Below, one piece after another: positions 45,901 through 58,465 of a stretch of DNA of 64,000 bases; the stretch's first letter is position 1; every line of letters starts with the position of its first letter. The position numbers and the translations under genes are program-made. This DNA comes from Bryum argenteum. Lineage: Eukaryota; Streptophyta; Bryopsida; Bryales; Bryaceae. The stretch spans positions 8,812,345-8,876,344 of the forward strand of contig CM073326.1 of assembly GCA_037043015.1 (NCBI GenBank). The letters are read 5' to 3'. The notes beneath the pieces were generated by a model. The model was given only the letters and a program-made list of their open reading frames with translations. It ran no database searches and was not told the DNA's origin.

Positions 45901-47299
45901 TACAAATATTGTCATTTTACCGCGTTCAAGGGTAAAAAGCATTTTCAAGTGTGACAATATGGAATTTTGTGATATTACAGAAAAAAGGTTGATATTAAAA
46001 AGGACTTGCGTGATATTAAAATTTGCCATTTTACAGGTTTAAATTAAACTAAATCTGAATTCAAATTTTTGCTTGTAAAATTACACATTTTGAATGTGTC
46101 CAAAAAGGCAGATTAGACCTTTAAGAAAAGGGCACAACAAATACCGCCAACTTGCTATAGTTCTTAGCAGCCATTTTCCTGTACATTGAAACGACTTGGG
46201 TTTCTCCACTAAGGAAAAATGAGTAAAGTGGCATTGATGTCACGATGAGACATCTAAGATATTTGATGTTTTGCTTCTAATGCGATATTGACTTTTCATC
46301 TATTCAATAAAACTTGGCAATAACTTTATGTTTCGTAACATTAGACATATTGGTTGAGTTTTGTTTGTGCGGAAACCCAATTTAAAGCCATTCCAACTTT
46401 CTTGAATCATTAGAGGTTAAGAATCTCTTCATACATCAAGTGAGGGTCAAGTTTTCCGATGAGACCTTTGGGCACGGCCAAGGTATGGGTATCACTTTTT
46501 GTCAAGACTAATTAGGTGATTTTTGGTTGAAACATTCAAAGTTCATCATTTTTTTCCATTTTTATCAATTACAAAGAGTACAAAATCATTTTAAAATATC
46601 ATATATGTAATTGGGATCAAGATGCACATTCCTTAAAAAAAAATTATTCAAATTTTTTATTTTTGAATCACTGAACCCTCCACAATAAATTGCATATTGG
46701 TGGGATTTGCGGGCATCATGGTGCAAAAATTATTAATTTTTTATTTGTCAAACTAACTCTTTTATATAATGCACAAGTACATGTAAGTCATATCCAAAAA
46801 TGGTATCAAAATGTGCTCATTTGATGTATCAAATGATTGTTTCTATGGATTTTGTGTAATTGGGACACAACTTACTTTTTCAACTAAAATAGCTAATACA
46901 AACTCTTAATATTCTTCAATGCGAATGACCTTTTTTTTTTGGGTAGGCTATAAGTGCTGTAGATTGAAACCACATTTGGTGTTCTTATACTTGACTTTAT
47001 TTAGAAGATGGACATGTTTGACACACTTGCATGAGCTGAAATTGTACTTGGGACAACTTTTTTGGACACCCTTAGCTTAATTGTGCCCCTTTATTCTTGA
47101 AATAATTCAATTACAACTCTCAAAGTCTAAGTACTATATTTTTGTGTATCCTATCTCTCTCCATATTAAAATGAATTCTCCCCTTCTATCCCCAACACAT
47201 TCAAATGATTGGCCATACGTGCATGTATATTATTCGCTTTCAAACTACAATCGTCTCAATTCCAGTCCACCAAAGATTCGTACGTAAAGTGATCGGCAT

Positions 47300-47405
47300 C
47301 AAATGTGGTAGATTTCAGATTTGGTAGATTCCTGATTTTGTAGATTTCAGAGTTGGTAAATTCATGATTTAGTAGATTCTTGATTTGGGCGATTTCTGAG
47401 ATGCC
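47300..47405 (+). repeat. Short tandem repeat of ~30 bp, three to four units
   Basis: Units resemble TTGGTAGATTTCAGATTTGG with variants. The array is short and imperfect. Confidence 0.6.
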
Positions 47406-48224
47406 TACCTAGTCCTCGCGCGAGGACACGAATACCTGCCGAGCAAAGCAAAGACAAGGGAAGCTTCTTTAGGAGCACACAGGCGATGGCGATCGGTGCA
47501 ACAAGCCTCTCTAGACACGCCTCCATGTGCTACATGTATGAGTGAATGGATGTGTAGGTTAGGTATGTCCCTTTCACACAGCCGCAATGCGCAATACGCG
47601 GGTCAGGTTGGTCCATCCGTAGCTACCTGGTGGGCACAACGCCGTATGACCCGTGATGGACCTTGTCGGTGTGCATTCTTCCCGCACTTTCAAGCTCCAC
47701 TCCACCCTCACGCTCCTATGCAACTTTGTATTAATCCCGCAGCTCCCCTATAGCAAACTCCACAATTTAAGAAGACAACTCCAGTAACGCTTCCTCCTCC
47801 TCCTCCTTCCAGGTACGCAGATCGAACCTCATCACATTTCTATGCACTCGATTTCATGTACTTTCATCAGATTTTCATGTTGTTCTAGACAAATGCTCAG
47901 TTGTATATATACTAGTGGGACCCGTGCCGTTGAGCACATTCAACTTGGATTGCCTAAAACTATAAAACAGGTTTTGACCGTTGGAATCCCTTTACTCTTT
48001 GTAAAAGGGTATTATAACGTCTCGACGACGGATTCCAGCGCGGAACCGTCGTGTGAGACAAAGCCTCCTGTATTGTAATATAGATTCTTGATTTGACTTC
48101 TTTTTTCCGGGAGATTTTGTTTCTTGTAATTGTGGCATCACTTGATTATGGTTTCAAGTTGATAGAATCAATGAACACATTTTATATTTATGACATCACA
48201 TGGGCTCGCTTGTAATTTTTTCTC

Positions 48225-48600
48225 AGCTTTCCTTATTACGATTTCTTGTTGATTGCCTTGAAACCTTTCAGCTATTGTGTTTCTTATCGTGAGCTCCAAT
48301 GGGTTGTGGCAAAACTTCTAAGTATTGGATTCTTCTTGAGATATCTCATTTATTGCCTTGAAACCTCCTGGCTATCTTGTTCCTTATTGAAAGTGTGTGT
48401 TGTTATGAGTTCTCATTGAATGCCTCGAAAGCACCTCGCTATTGCGTTCTGTCATGTGAGTTGTCATTGATTACCTTCAGTGAAAACTCTATTGTGTTTG
48501 TGTTTCTCATTTATTGCCTTAAAACCTCTGATATGTCCTTTCCTTATTGTGACTTCTTATTGATTGCCCTTTGTTGTGTTCTTTCCTTATTGCGATCAAG
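48225..48600 (+). repeat. Degenerate ~60-70-bp tandem repeat, about six units
   Basis: The words TTATTGCCTTGAAACCTCC, GGCTATCTTGTTCCTTATTG and variants recur in fixed order. The repeat is non-coding. Confidence 0.65.
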
Positions 48601-49088
48601 CTAGGAGTCGGAATGTAGGTTATTTTCATATAGTTATGTTTCAAGCCTTCCGATAGTGTGATGTGGCTTTGATTTTGTAGCTTTAATCTATTAGACATCC
48701 TTAGAATCCATGAACATTGTAGACATTAACAAGTTGAGGATTTATTTGAGCATTTGCTAAGTAGTTGTTTTCATATATGCCACATTTGTGAACTAGCTTA
48801 CACTATGTTTTTGCACGTTTTTGTTGAAATGTTGCTTCTTAAACTACATTGTAGCAAAAACATGCAAAAACATAGTTTATGTGACTAAGATTAGTTTTTA
48901 TCGATTTTTGACATTCAAAAGGTATAAGACAAAAATATTTCTAAACGGCCATTCAAAAATGTTTGCCTTTTGACAAATCATTTATGAACTTTTGTTCAAA
49001 AAGACAAAAGTTCCTTAACAACGGTTCATAAAAATTGTTCTTTAAGGGCGGTTCATAATCATTGTTTCTTAACGGCGGTTCAAAAACC

Positions 49089-50445
49089 GTTTCACAGGAT
49101 CGATTCCAGATACTCTTCTCACAAACTGTCAAAGTCTTGGACGTTGCTTGGAATCAGCTCTTGGAGGGCTTCCGCCTCGGCATGGCAACTGCGGAAACTT
49201 CGAGTTGCTGATTATGCAAGGGAACTATTTCCCGGCTCAATTCCAATCGAGTTCGGCAGGCTCAAGAAGCTGATAGCCTGGGCACACCGGCCCTCCAACA
49301 GCCCCAATAGGGCCAAAACCCCAGCCCTGCTTTTGGGGCGGGGGGTAGGGGCCTCCAGATCCCCTGCTGAGACTGCTGGAGCTGTTGGTGGCAAGGCAGG
49401 GCCTTACCTCTAGCAGGGGGCCTCCCTGCCCGGCTGGAGCCTTCGCCGACAGCGCGGGCACTGCTTTTTTTTTTTTAATTTTTTTTTTTTAAATTTTTTT
49501 TTTATTTTTTTCAAAATTTTTTAATTCGCCATGAGGTATTTTTTGAAATTTTTTTTAAAAAAAAATTGAAATTTTTTAAAGGGGGCCGGCTGCCCCCTTT
49601 TATCCCCTCACCCTGCTGGACCGACCTGCTGGACGCAGGGTCACACCGGCCCAGCAGGGGTGCCAGCCCACCAGCAATGCTGGCTGGACTGGCTGGGCTG
49701 GTGCACCTTGGTGTGCCCAGGCCATGAAAGTGGTAAGCCTAGGACTAGGACTCAGCAACCTGACAGAGACGATACCCGAGGATTTGCGCAATTGCACGTC
49801 ACTGGTGCTTCTGGATGTTAAGAATAACGACCTCTTGGGTCCATCTCCACCTTGGCTTGGGGAGCTCCCGAATCTCCTGTACCTGACGTTTCAGCTCGAG
49901 CGAGATTTTCGGGGACGATTCCAAAGGAGATTACGATGCTTTCTGGTTTGCGTTACTTGGAGATACGTGAGAATTTTATGCAGGGGAGTGTGACGCCGGA
50001 GTTTGATATAGTGGCGAGCTTGCGGCTGCTACGCTTGTCGGGCAATATTCCCGCAGAGCTTGGGATTCTTCGTCGAACTGGTTGGTTGGGCTGGCAGCCG
50101 TACATCGGAGACGTGAATCTCTGCTCAACAACACGACCCACTTTTGAGGAACTTCGTGGAGAATGCATATCGGACAAGCTCCTGGGCGAAGTTGCCCACT
50201 CTTCGGAGCTAGATGTATACTACCTCGTCAGACGACCAAGAAGAGAACGAGAAGAGGGGCATTACGAACGAGAAGAGGAGCATTACGAAGGAAGCGATTC
50301 GAACGGGAAGAGGGGCATCACGAAGGCGACGATCATCACGGTCCTCGGCTGCATGTCGACACTCGCAATGCTGCTCATCGTGACTTTATGCTACTGCTTA
50401 GTATCCAAATTGGCTCATTCGTGCATGGCCTATATCAGATAAATT
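49089..50445 (+). pseudogene. LRR receptor-like kinase fragment with TM segment, interrupted by a GC-rich element
   Basis: Shifted frames read GNCGNFELLIMQGNYF and GSIPIEFGRLKKL, then after the inserted element NLTETIPEDLRNCTSLVLLD, GPSPPWLGELPNLLYL and SGLRYLEIRENFMQGSVTP. An Arg/Glu-rich juxtamembrane region with tandem units and a hydrophobic span near 50,325-50,400 follow. The kinase domain is absent. This is the paralogue of 15.3-15.9 kb and probably the continuation of the exons at 44.5-45.4 kb. Confidence 0.75.
49276..49722. mobile_element. 447-bp GC-rich insertion with poly-T core
   Basis: The perfect 13-bp terminal inverted repeat GCCTGGGCACACC / GGTGTGCCCAGGC bounds GC-rich arms full of CAGCAGG and GCTGG words around a T/A-only core (about 49,463-49,600). 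It splits leucine-rich repeats, so it is an insertion. No clear target duplication was identified and the superfamily is unknown. Confidence 0.7.
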
Positions 50446-51190
50446 GATCGTACATGGCAACCATTTATGCAGTAAATATTGACGACCATCCTTTCTGACG
50501 AAAGTTTGGAGCTTGGAGCCGATGTCGGATCCCAATGCATACGTCCAAATTGTCGATTTGGTCACAGTATTAAATTACTGCATCAATGGTTCGAAACTAT
50601 GAAACCTGTCCAACCAGCAAAAGCCAAATATGTTCGCCTCATAAAACAAGGACCTGCATCGATTAGAACATTTCAGGGTTACGATTGAAACCTCGACCTG
50701 TTTTCAAATGATAGAAACGAGTTTCTCAGCAACCCTTTAAAAATGACTGATTCTCGTTGCTCCAGCCTTCTGCAGTGAATGGAGTATGTAATGATTGTGC
50801 AAGAAATCAAAACAGATGCTCTTGATTGGAATGTTTAGTTGGCTGTTATCAAACCTCGGTTTCAATGGTCCTTTGACTGAGCTCCAGTCGGTCTGTGAAG
50901 AGGAAGTATCCCAGTCCTCACATTCATGGCTGCATATAATTTTACTAGTCGTAATAAACGACTTGTGGGTCACACTTCTTTGCTTAATTAAGTCTCAAAA
51001 CTGCAGAGTCCGTGTAGGTTTTTTGAAAACATATTCTGTGGGAGGATGCCTTCTTGTAACGTCAAACGGAAACATGAGACACGGACAATTGAAGAGATAA
51101 ATTTCACGCTACAAGTAAGGAAGCTTTCCACAAAACTCTTGAAAGAATAAGTACGTACATCCTTTGCCTGGAATGTTACATTCGTAACAT
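50446..51190 (+). pseudogene. Unpaired hairpin-parent text plus LRR-derived module F, old form
   Basis: The block at 50,480-50,690 is the partner of 15,925-16,130: one copy of the sequence that elsewhere forms hairpin arms, with a plus frame reading TTILSDESLELGADVGSQC. The stretch from 50,780 to 50,940 matches 16,220-16,380 and contains LRR-like NLGFNGPLTELQ. Confidence 0.5.
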
Positions 51191-51194
51191 TCGC

Positions 51195-51640
51195 AGCGTG
51201 CTTGTTCAAGGCCCCGGAGAGGAAGTTCTGCGCCCACTTTGACTCCAACAAACTCGTGGCACCGCGCTCCACGGCACTCTCTCCACTGCTCCTGCTCATG
51301 CTCCCTGCCCGCAATCGAATCGACTCCACAGTAGCATTTCACTGTCGATTTAAGTGATGAGTGTTGCTAACTTGGTCGCCATTGTGCGCTTGAAAGTGCG
51401 TAAGTTTCCATTAGCAGTGGAATGATAGTCATTTTGTAGCATCTGCTGTGGACAGGGATGTTCTTCAGGTAACAAAAGCTTGAGAGCTTGAGCAGCTATG
51501 GCTAGGAGGGTCGTCTCGCACCTCTCCATTGTGCGAGAGACAGGCAGCGATGCCTTGTTCACACTGATGTCAAATTATCCCAATTCCCACACGGCGGTAT
51601 TCGGAAGCTGGCGTTCTCTATTATGAGTACCGTATTAGAT
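51195..51640 (-). pseudogene. Copy L4b of the Cdc14/SIN leader and start
   Basis: The minus frame reads MSRSSGESAVERGATSLLES, then KWAQNFLSGALNKHAA, then diverges. The upstream ORF keeps its ATG (MERCETTLLAIAAQALKLLL). Similarity to the native gene continues into the upstream region to about 51,780. Exons 2-5 are absent. Confidence 0.75.
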
Positions 51641-54600
51641 TTGATCTTTCACATCGTTAGAGTTAATGGTATGTACTTGGGGTCAGTTTGCATTGAAAAA
51701 GAGTATTGTCAATGTCTATGTAGGAGAATTTTGAAAAATGATTAGTTGGAAGTAAAATTCTTGAGTAACATGCAGCCTTTTGATGCATAGTGTAAATTAA
51801 TCTTTATGAAAGTTTTACACAAGGAATTGGAGGTTAGCAAATCTTCCTCACGTTTCACCCAAAGTTTCAATCTATATGACGTTTATAGACTATATAGTAA
51901 ACTAAGGATGTTGAAGGGGTTAGCCCTTGAAAGAGAGAGAGGCTTCCGTCGAGTTGATTTGCTTATTAAAAAAAGTATCACACAAATGTATCATCAAACT
52001 TCAACTCAATGTATCTCAAGATCCGTTTGGTGAAATTATTTGATAAAATTCTGTGAGTAATCTAATGAGACCGTTGTGAACAAAATTTCATGGTTGGATT
52101 TCCCAAGATAAATTTCAAAAAAACTTTGTTTGCGGATTTCAAATATGGTCGTACGGAGGTCATTGTTGAGTTTCTCCTTCACGGGTTAGCATTATATGTT
52201 CAATATTCATGAAGAATTTGAATTTAGGGTTATGTGAGCACATGGGTGCACAACTCCAAATTAGGTTGTATTTTCTAGAACTTCATTTCTCAAGATACAA
52301 AAGAATCGAAAATTTGCAACATGCATTGAAAGTAAGGAAAATATAGAAAATTTAACAAATGAGGATCTTCTAGTTTAGGGACTCAAAGAAAATTTGGACA
52401 GGAGTACCATAATACTACCAAAATACCAATCACTCTATTCCATGTAAACTTGACTCAGAATCTAAGTTGATATAATCTATGAAGTACATTAGAATCTCAA
52501 GTGTGTGGTTGACGAACCGGTTGGTAATAAGTTTTTCTACCTTAGGGGTGTACATACATTCATTTGGAATCAGCATTCACCGATAACCAAATCATGCCTA
52601 GAGTTCATATTTTGTCCCCTAAACTCGTTGTATGTTGAAAATAAACATTTCGGGTGGAAGGTAATAACTTCGACATGGCATAACTTCTTCAATCAAGGTC
52701 GATTTTGGATGAAATCACACGGAGTAGGTCCCAAATGAAGCTCCCAAAGTTGTATTGCACACTCACACAATACATGTAAGTACAATTTTAGTGAAGGCAA
52801 CTCTTATTTTTGGACTTTTTGAGCATGGGCATGTTTGAACATAGCAAGTGAATTATCTCAAATCCAACTACGCTTTCCATAAATAATTTTTTGCATAAGT
52901 ATGATCTTATTATAAGATGTACGCCGACAACTTTGTGGTTGAAAGATTTTTATACGAATATCTTATATAGTGGATTTCCATTTTCCAATGATATTTCAAT
53001 TGTAAATCTAAAAAATGCATGGTTTTTGAGAAGCTATTTTCCTTCATCTATTATTAGATTTCAATTCTTTTTGTTGATTTGGACTCTAATTTGATTCTAG
53101 ATATAGTAGTAGAAACTTCAAAGTCACCTAAGATGTGAGGAAGACATGGCACGACTTTAGTGCAAGGGGTCTAGTTTAGAACTTCTTTCCCTATGTAGGT
53201 TTGGGGCAATTTTTACCCTTGTAAGGCTGATATTTGAGTCAAGAACTTTTTTGATGAATTTTTTTAGACAAGGTGTCACTCACATAAAGGTGAACATGTG
53301 CCTTGTTGATAAAATTTTCAGTGTAATAGGTATACGGGTGGCATTTCCACCTTGAACTCAAAATGATACAATTTTGGAATTTTTTTGAGGACCAATACAA
53401 TATTACATTTTGAAATCTAAAAGGCCTCTTGACTCAAATTTTGACCCACATGATCTACAGTAAGTCTACTACTAGATTTCACGGTTGACTTGTAAATAAG
53501 TTACCATTAGTTTCATATATAATTTCATATATAGATTTTGTTGAAACAAAGTATGACTCTTTACGGCGAGTTTGTCTTATTGTGATACAACCTAAACTCT
53601 CCATTTTACTAAAATCCAATCAAATTCCTAGCGCCCAAATAGGCACTTGGACCTTCTAGGCACCCCTAAATCTCCTTGGTGTTTTTTGGAAGCTTGAAAC
53701 CTCTGCGATTCTCTACCTCTAAGCACTCGTGGGGGTGTGAACCAATTTCTTTTCTTTTTTTGAGACTTCCAACCGTAAGATCTTGTACCTAAGAATATGC
53801 TTGATTGCCGTTCAAAATTGACCGTTGGATGTTTACCATTTGAGAGATTATAACATCCAAAGTTTGTCTCCCAAGTTTTTTTTGGATATTGCGAAGATTG
53901 GTTTTGAAATTTTTGGAGGCTGCCCTTGTAAATCTGGTAAAATTTTTGACTTGAGTCACTTTGAAATCTGAGTACTGATTTCGTAATGAACATCTTTGAG
54001 AATTTTTTTTTTAAAAAGTTACTTTTTTAAGCTGCCCCATCTCGGCTCGCAACCCAAGGATCGTCCTAGAAGACTCAAAAATTGGAATTTGACTTTGCAA
54101 ATTCTACCACATACATTTTGCAGTATAAGGAGGGCCCAGTAAAAATCTTAGTCAAAAATATTACTTCTAACCCCTTCATCTAGGCTGCCCCGAATTGCAG
54201 AAACCCATTTTGGGCTTCAAGGAGAGTTAGGGGTTAATAATACTCAATCAATTAAGCCAAAGTATTATAGATGTGTGATGATATCTATCTAGGCTATATT
54301 TTTTATTTCACCCAACTTGTAAGTAATACCCAACAATGATAATTATAAGATTTTATCCTACATGTAGGATCCATTTGTATTCATAAGTGAAGTTGTAAAA
54401 AAACTAAGGTAAATCGTTTCCCATTTGCACCAAAGTATTCGCGATTGGATGTTCCATTGATCTCAATTACATGAAACTTTTCTCTACAACTTATAACTTT
54501 ATATGGAAACTTGTGCTCAATACTTGAGTTAAAATTCAAACCTTACAAATGACAAACAATCTCATCAAATATGGAACTATGAAGGACAACAAATTCTAAT

Positions 54601-55250
54601 AAAAAGATGGACTTCAAGTTCATGATAGGATCAGAATTATTCACAACCACCATTGAGTAACAATTACCTCAACAATTGTCAATGAGTGACAATTAGCCAT
54701 TGAGCGACAATTACCTTTACAATTCAGTATTTGGCATAGGCAAGCTAATATGTACAAAGAAATTTACTTATCAACTTCTGACTACAACTTTAATAGCTAA
54801 ATAAAGCGAGCATGACTGTGGATTAGTAAACGACCAAACAATAACAAATGCACACGTGAAATTGGTTTGAGAAAATAAAGATAGCTTCACAACAATATGA
54901 AATTAAATATTTTAACATGGTGAAAAAAGTAGATTTAAGGAAAAGACATAAATCCTGGAAAGCGGGAAAAAGAAATCGGAAAGTGGCAGGAAACAAGAAG
55001 AGAAGGGAGGAAATGAGAATTGGAAGGAGGAAACCAAAAGCAAAAGAAGGAAGAGGGAATGCAATGGATTTGGCTACACAAATTTATAAAAATTGCAAAC
55101 AATTTTTATAAATCCAAAAACAATCCGAGAGTGTGGTCGACGTGGCGGCACAAATTTGCAGAGAAGCCCTCTATAGGCTACTCTTACTCCAATATCTTAC
55201 AAACTATTGCCATGTAGGCATTGGAGGTCAACCACCATTTAGTCATTGGA
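51641..55250. repeat. Module D, copy 3
   Basis: This is the longest uninterrupted-looking copy of the non-coding module. It includes an old, diverged TTAA-type element at about 51,919-52,190 (the empty-site partner of the nested pair at 18.2 kb) and a 571-bp element at 53,663-54,233. Confidence 0.7.
53663..54233. mobile_element. CCCCTAA-ended MITE, 571 bp, TTAA on the right
   Basis: The ends CCCCTAAATCTCCTTGG and TCAAGGAGAGTTAGGGG pair over about 16 bp, with TTAA at 54,234-54,237. The left TTAA is missing: compared with 31.34-31.43 kb, the flank there is deleted. It belongs to the same end-type as the elements at 18.2 and 60.1 kb. Confidence 0.7.
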
Positions 55251-55559
55251 AGAATAAGGATTTCAAAACTTGTGCAAAATTTGACATAGGGGATGTAGAT
55301 TGGTTGTGATTACCAATTCAAATTTTATTAAAGGGCAAATCTTATGAAAGATCTTTTTAAATGAAACTAAAGGTTTGAATTCTTATCAAAAAGGTTGATA
55401 TTTTGAAGATTGAATGTAAGGATGTGGGTTAACTCCAATATGTATACCACATGTGCTAATAATTTTTTTTGCGAATATATCCTAGATTGTTGAGTATCTC
55501 AGGTATGAGTAGATTTTGGTGCCAATCCTTTTCAAGGCTATTTGAACATTTCTTATTGA

Positions 55560-56180
55560 AGACCGCATAGTGGCCAGCCAGAGGTGATGTGAAGGTGGCG
55601 TAAAAGAAAGGTTTTCAAGAGATAGGGGTAGAGGGACGTGTGGTGAAGGTAACGTAAAAGTAAAGGTAGGGTTTTCCAGACAGATACAGAGGGAGATGGA
55701 GGGAGATGGTGAAGGCAGTTTTGCAAGGAACAACGAGTTGAGGAAAGGAGGTTATTTAGAGACAGTGAGGAGGCTCGAAAAGGGGATCGTTTGAGAGATA
55801 GCAAGAAGACAAAGGAGGTAGGTTTGTTAGAGGCCTTGAGTAGGCGGAGGAAGGTTGTTTTTCAAAAGAAAAAGACGATGAGTAGATCGCATTGGCAAGG
55901 TTTACAGAAACATGGAGTAAGCGATGAGGGTTTGTTACTTTTGAGAGGGTGAGAGTAAGCGAAGACGAGAGGTCTTTCAAGCAACGACAAGAATGTAGCT
56001 CAAAGAAGGCTTTCAAGAGAATTGAGCACGCCGAGAGTGGGGTTTTCAAGAGAAGCGAGCATGCGGAGAGTGAGGTTTTCAAGAGACAAAGAGTAGGCGA
56101 AGAACGAGGATTTCAAGAGACAGCGTGTAGGCAGACAAAGAGTTCTTAATAAATATTAAATTAACAGAGATCCTTGAAGG
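55560..56180. repeat. Module G, copy 3
   Basis: This holds loose repeats of AGAGACAAAGAGTAGGCGAA and GTTTTCAAGAGA. It lacks the ordered 57-bp array of copy 1 and the 33-bp array of copy 2, so each copy has amplified a different unit. Confidence 0.6.
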
Positions 56181-56720
56181 GGTTTGTAAGAGACGACTGT
56201 AACAACTCGGCGTAGGTAAACATTCTCAAACCTCTCTTGTTGTGTTATTGATATGCAAGGACTAGATGCACTTTGTTGGGGCTTCTTTTGTAATTGCTTA
56301 TACATGTTGTTTTTGATAAGTAGTGCTACGAATGCTCTCCTCACTCAGAGTTGTGCATATATGAAAATACCAGATATTGATTGCAAGAACAACTCAACTT
56401 TGTGTCAAACACTTCTTTCACAACTCTCTGGCTTTGTGCACGAGAGAAATCTGAGGCAAAAATGTGTATACAGAGCTCTTCACTTGGTGCTTTGGTCTAC
56501 TAACATGTTTGCTTTTCACCTTCACATGGTGTATCTGCTACTGAAGAGGTGGCATCACCAAGACTGACCGTGCTGCCTAACTTGTAAGCTACCCTTCCTC
56601 CTTATAGTGTCAACTACTTTGTTGCTAAGAATGTTGAAATCATAATGATTCCTTGAAAGAACTGACATAAGAACGACGTCTAGTTTCTCTAATTTGTAAG
56701 GTAATTTGTGACGTAGAACA
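56181..56720. repeat. Module E, copy 3
   Basis: This aligns with 33,590-34,140. Frames are broken. Confidence 0.5.
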
Positions 56721-56869
56721 GTTCTCTTTGGTAAAATAAATGATACTTGCATCCCTTAAAGTACGAAAAGTTGGTTCATATTTTTACAGTTTGTGCAGGG
56801 TCAAGAGGTGACGATCGTGGTGTCCGCAGCTGACATCTTATAAACATACCAAGGAGAACATTCAACATG

Positions 56870-57165
56870 GGCTCCATGTTCTGGACAAACTTCCATCCAA
56901 AAGGACAACGGCTTTATCAACTCCAGACGTTAATGGAGACTCTTCTGAGCTCATGAGTAGATTGCTTCTTTTGAGCAAGACAAGGAACTCTCCATTGTGG
57001 ATGGAACAAAAGTTGGAGTGATATTCTTGCACTATACTAAATCAAGATTATTACCCCTAGTTTTGTTCCCTCCACTACGTAGAGTTTCTCGTCTCGCCCA
57101 GAAGGAGGAGTTTGCTTATGTGTTCTGAATGGTCTCCAATAACATCCGGATTGAGTTGATTAAGC
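56870..57165. repeat. Hairpin H1, copy 3
   Basis: The core arms lie at about 56,974-57,030 and 57,043-57,098, with the same loop sequence as the other copies. Pairing is kept through GGAACAAAAGTTGGAG and its partner with a few extra mismatches. Confidence 0.75.
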
Positions 57166-57354
57166 ATTTGAAAGTTTGGGTTGAAAGTTTAGTGCTTGGG
57201 GCCACGTTAGATTCTCATAAATGTAGACATATTGTGTGCAAGCCTAATTAGTATTCGGTGCATCAAATCTTTGGAAAATATTAACATGTTCAGTGAGCAA
57301 TTTAGCAAATGATTTTGTCTCATGTAACATAGGCTTGCATTGAGATATGACATC

Positions 57355-57640
57355 GTTTACAAACTCTGAACTTTCAACCGAGAGAACAACCGTTAAATGA
57401 ACACGAATCGAGACGTTGATTGAGGCTCCATGCAAGAATGTTTATATGGGGCCAAAGAGTAAACTCTCCACTCTGCAAGGGAACAGAAGTTGAGGCAAGT
57501 ATCCAAGAATCTTGCACTCTAATTCTGTTCTCTTCAATGATGGAGAGCATCCCCTCTGACCCCGAATAACCACTCTGCTCATAGAGTCTTCATCAACGTC
57601 CGACTTCGAGTTAATTTCACGGAGGTTCTTTCCGTTGAAA
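57355..57640. repeat. Hairpin H2, copy 3
   Basis: The core is 57,479-57,532. The left arm is identical to copy 1 and the right arm has a few changes. The outer duplication is still visible around 57,370 and 57,630. Confidence 0.75.
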
Positions 57641-57799
57641 GTTTCAAGTTTAAAGCGTACATCCCGAAGCATACGTCCAAACTGCCTGCCTGCCTGGTTA
57701 TATTATTCTCCGCATCATGTCGTTGGAAATTATGAACCCTCTTCAACCGGGAAAAATCATACATCTACGTGAAGCTCGTAGTATATTGTAATGATATCT

Positions 57800-58203
57800 T
57801 TGAAACTTCAACCTCTAACCAAATGGTAGAACTGAGTTTCTCATCTTTTTGAGCTTTTAAAATGACTGTTTCTCGCTCAGGCCTACTGCAGTGAACTAGA
57901 AGAATTTGTTGGAGAGTAATCGTGAAAAAAGAAAGGTTCCAACTGTGCTTTGTGAAGGATGTTTCATTGCGCAAGAAATCCAAACGAATGATTGCGCAAG
58001 AAATCCAAACAAGTGATGTTCAATGGAATATTTGGTGGGCTGATACCAAAACTCGGTTCCTGATACTTAGCTCCAATCAGTCTATTTCTCTCTGCAGATG
58101 AAATATACCCAGTGGCCTCATCTTTGAAAGAACTTCAATGCCTTGAGCACTTCTATGTTTACTTCAGAAGTTTCAAATCTTTCTGCATCAATGTCTCCAT
58201 GTT
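57800..58203 (+). pseudogene. Module F, copy 4
   Basis: This is the same text as copies 1-3, with a small tandem duplication of GATTGCGCAAGAAATCCAAA near 57,965-58,010. The frame is less well kept. Confidence 0.4.
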
Positions 58204-58465
58204 AACCCCTGCTCATGCTCCCCGCCCTCTATCAAAGCATATCAACACATAATTTGGTCGCCATTTAGCGCTCGAAAGTGCGAAATTTTCAATTGGCAGT
58301 GGAATGGCAAAAGCTTGAAAGCTTGATGATCTAGGGCAGCTATGGCGACCACGGTCGTCTCGCACCTCTCTATTGTGCGAGAGACAGGCAGCGATGCCCT
58401 GTTCTCACCAATCTCTAATCTTCCCTTTTCACATGGCGGTTTTCAGACGTTGGAGCTATCTGTAT
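58204..58465 (-). pseudogene. Copy L5 of the Cdc14/SIN leader, internally deleted
   Basis: The leader frame IERCETTVVAIAALDHQAFK is open but without its ATG, and a deletion near 58,310 joins it out of register to the end. This is the most eroded copy. Confidence 0.55.

Larger units (their letters stand above)
45381..49088. other. Intron-like insert inside the LRR-kinase pseudogene; no gene
   Basis: A 3.7-kb stretch separates the LRR-cap exon from the LRRs. A ~130-bp direct repeat is found near both ends (45,590-45,730 and 48,895-49,020), sharing GATTTTTGACATTC and AAAATRTTTGCCTTTTG-like words. The GC-richer island at 47,390-47,800 has no recognisable coding sequence. Much of the rest is AT-rich repeats. 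Confidence 0.45.

Noticed and set aside
47920-47960. ACTAGTGGGACCCGTGCC motif resembling ends of some plant Helitrons
   Set aside because: There is no matching partner end, no hairpin-CTRR terminus and no host AT junction that could be identified.
45381-49088. Possible complete LTR retrotransposon between direct repeats
   Set aside because: The repeats are diverged and AT-rich, without TG..CA ends or a target duplication, and no gag-pol-like text is present between them.
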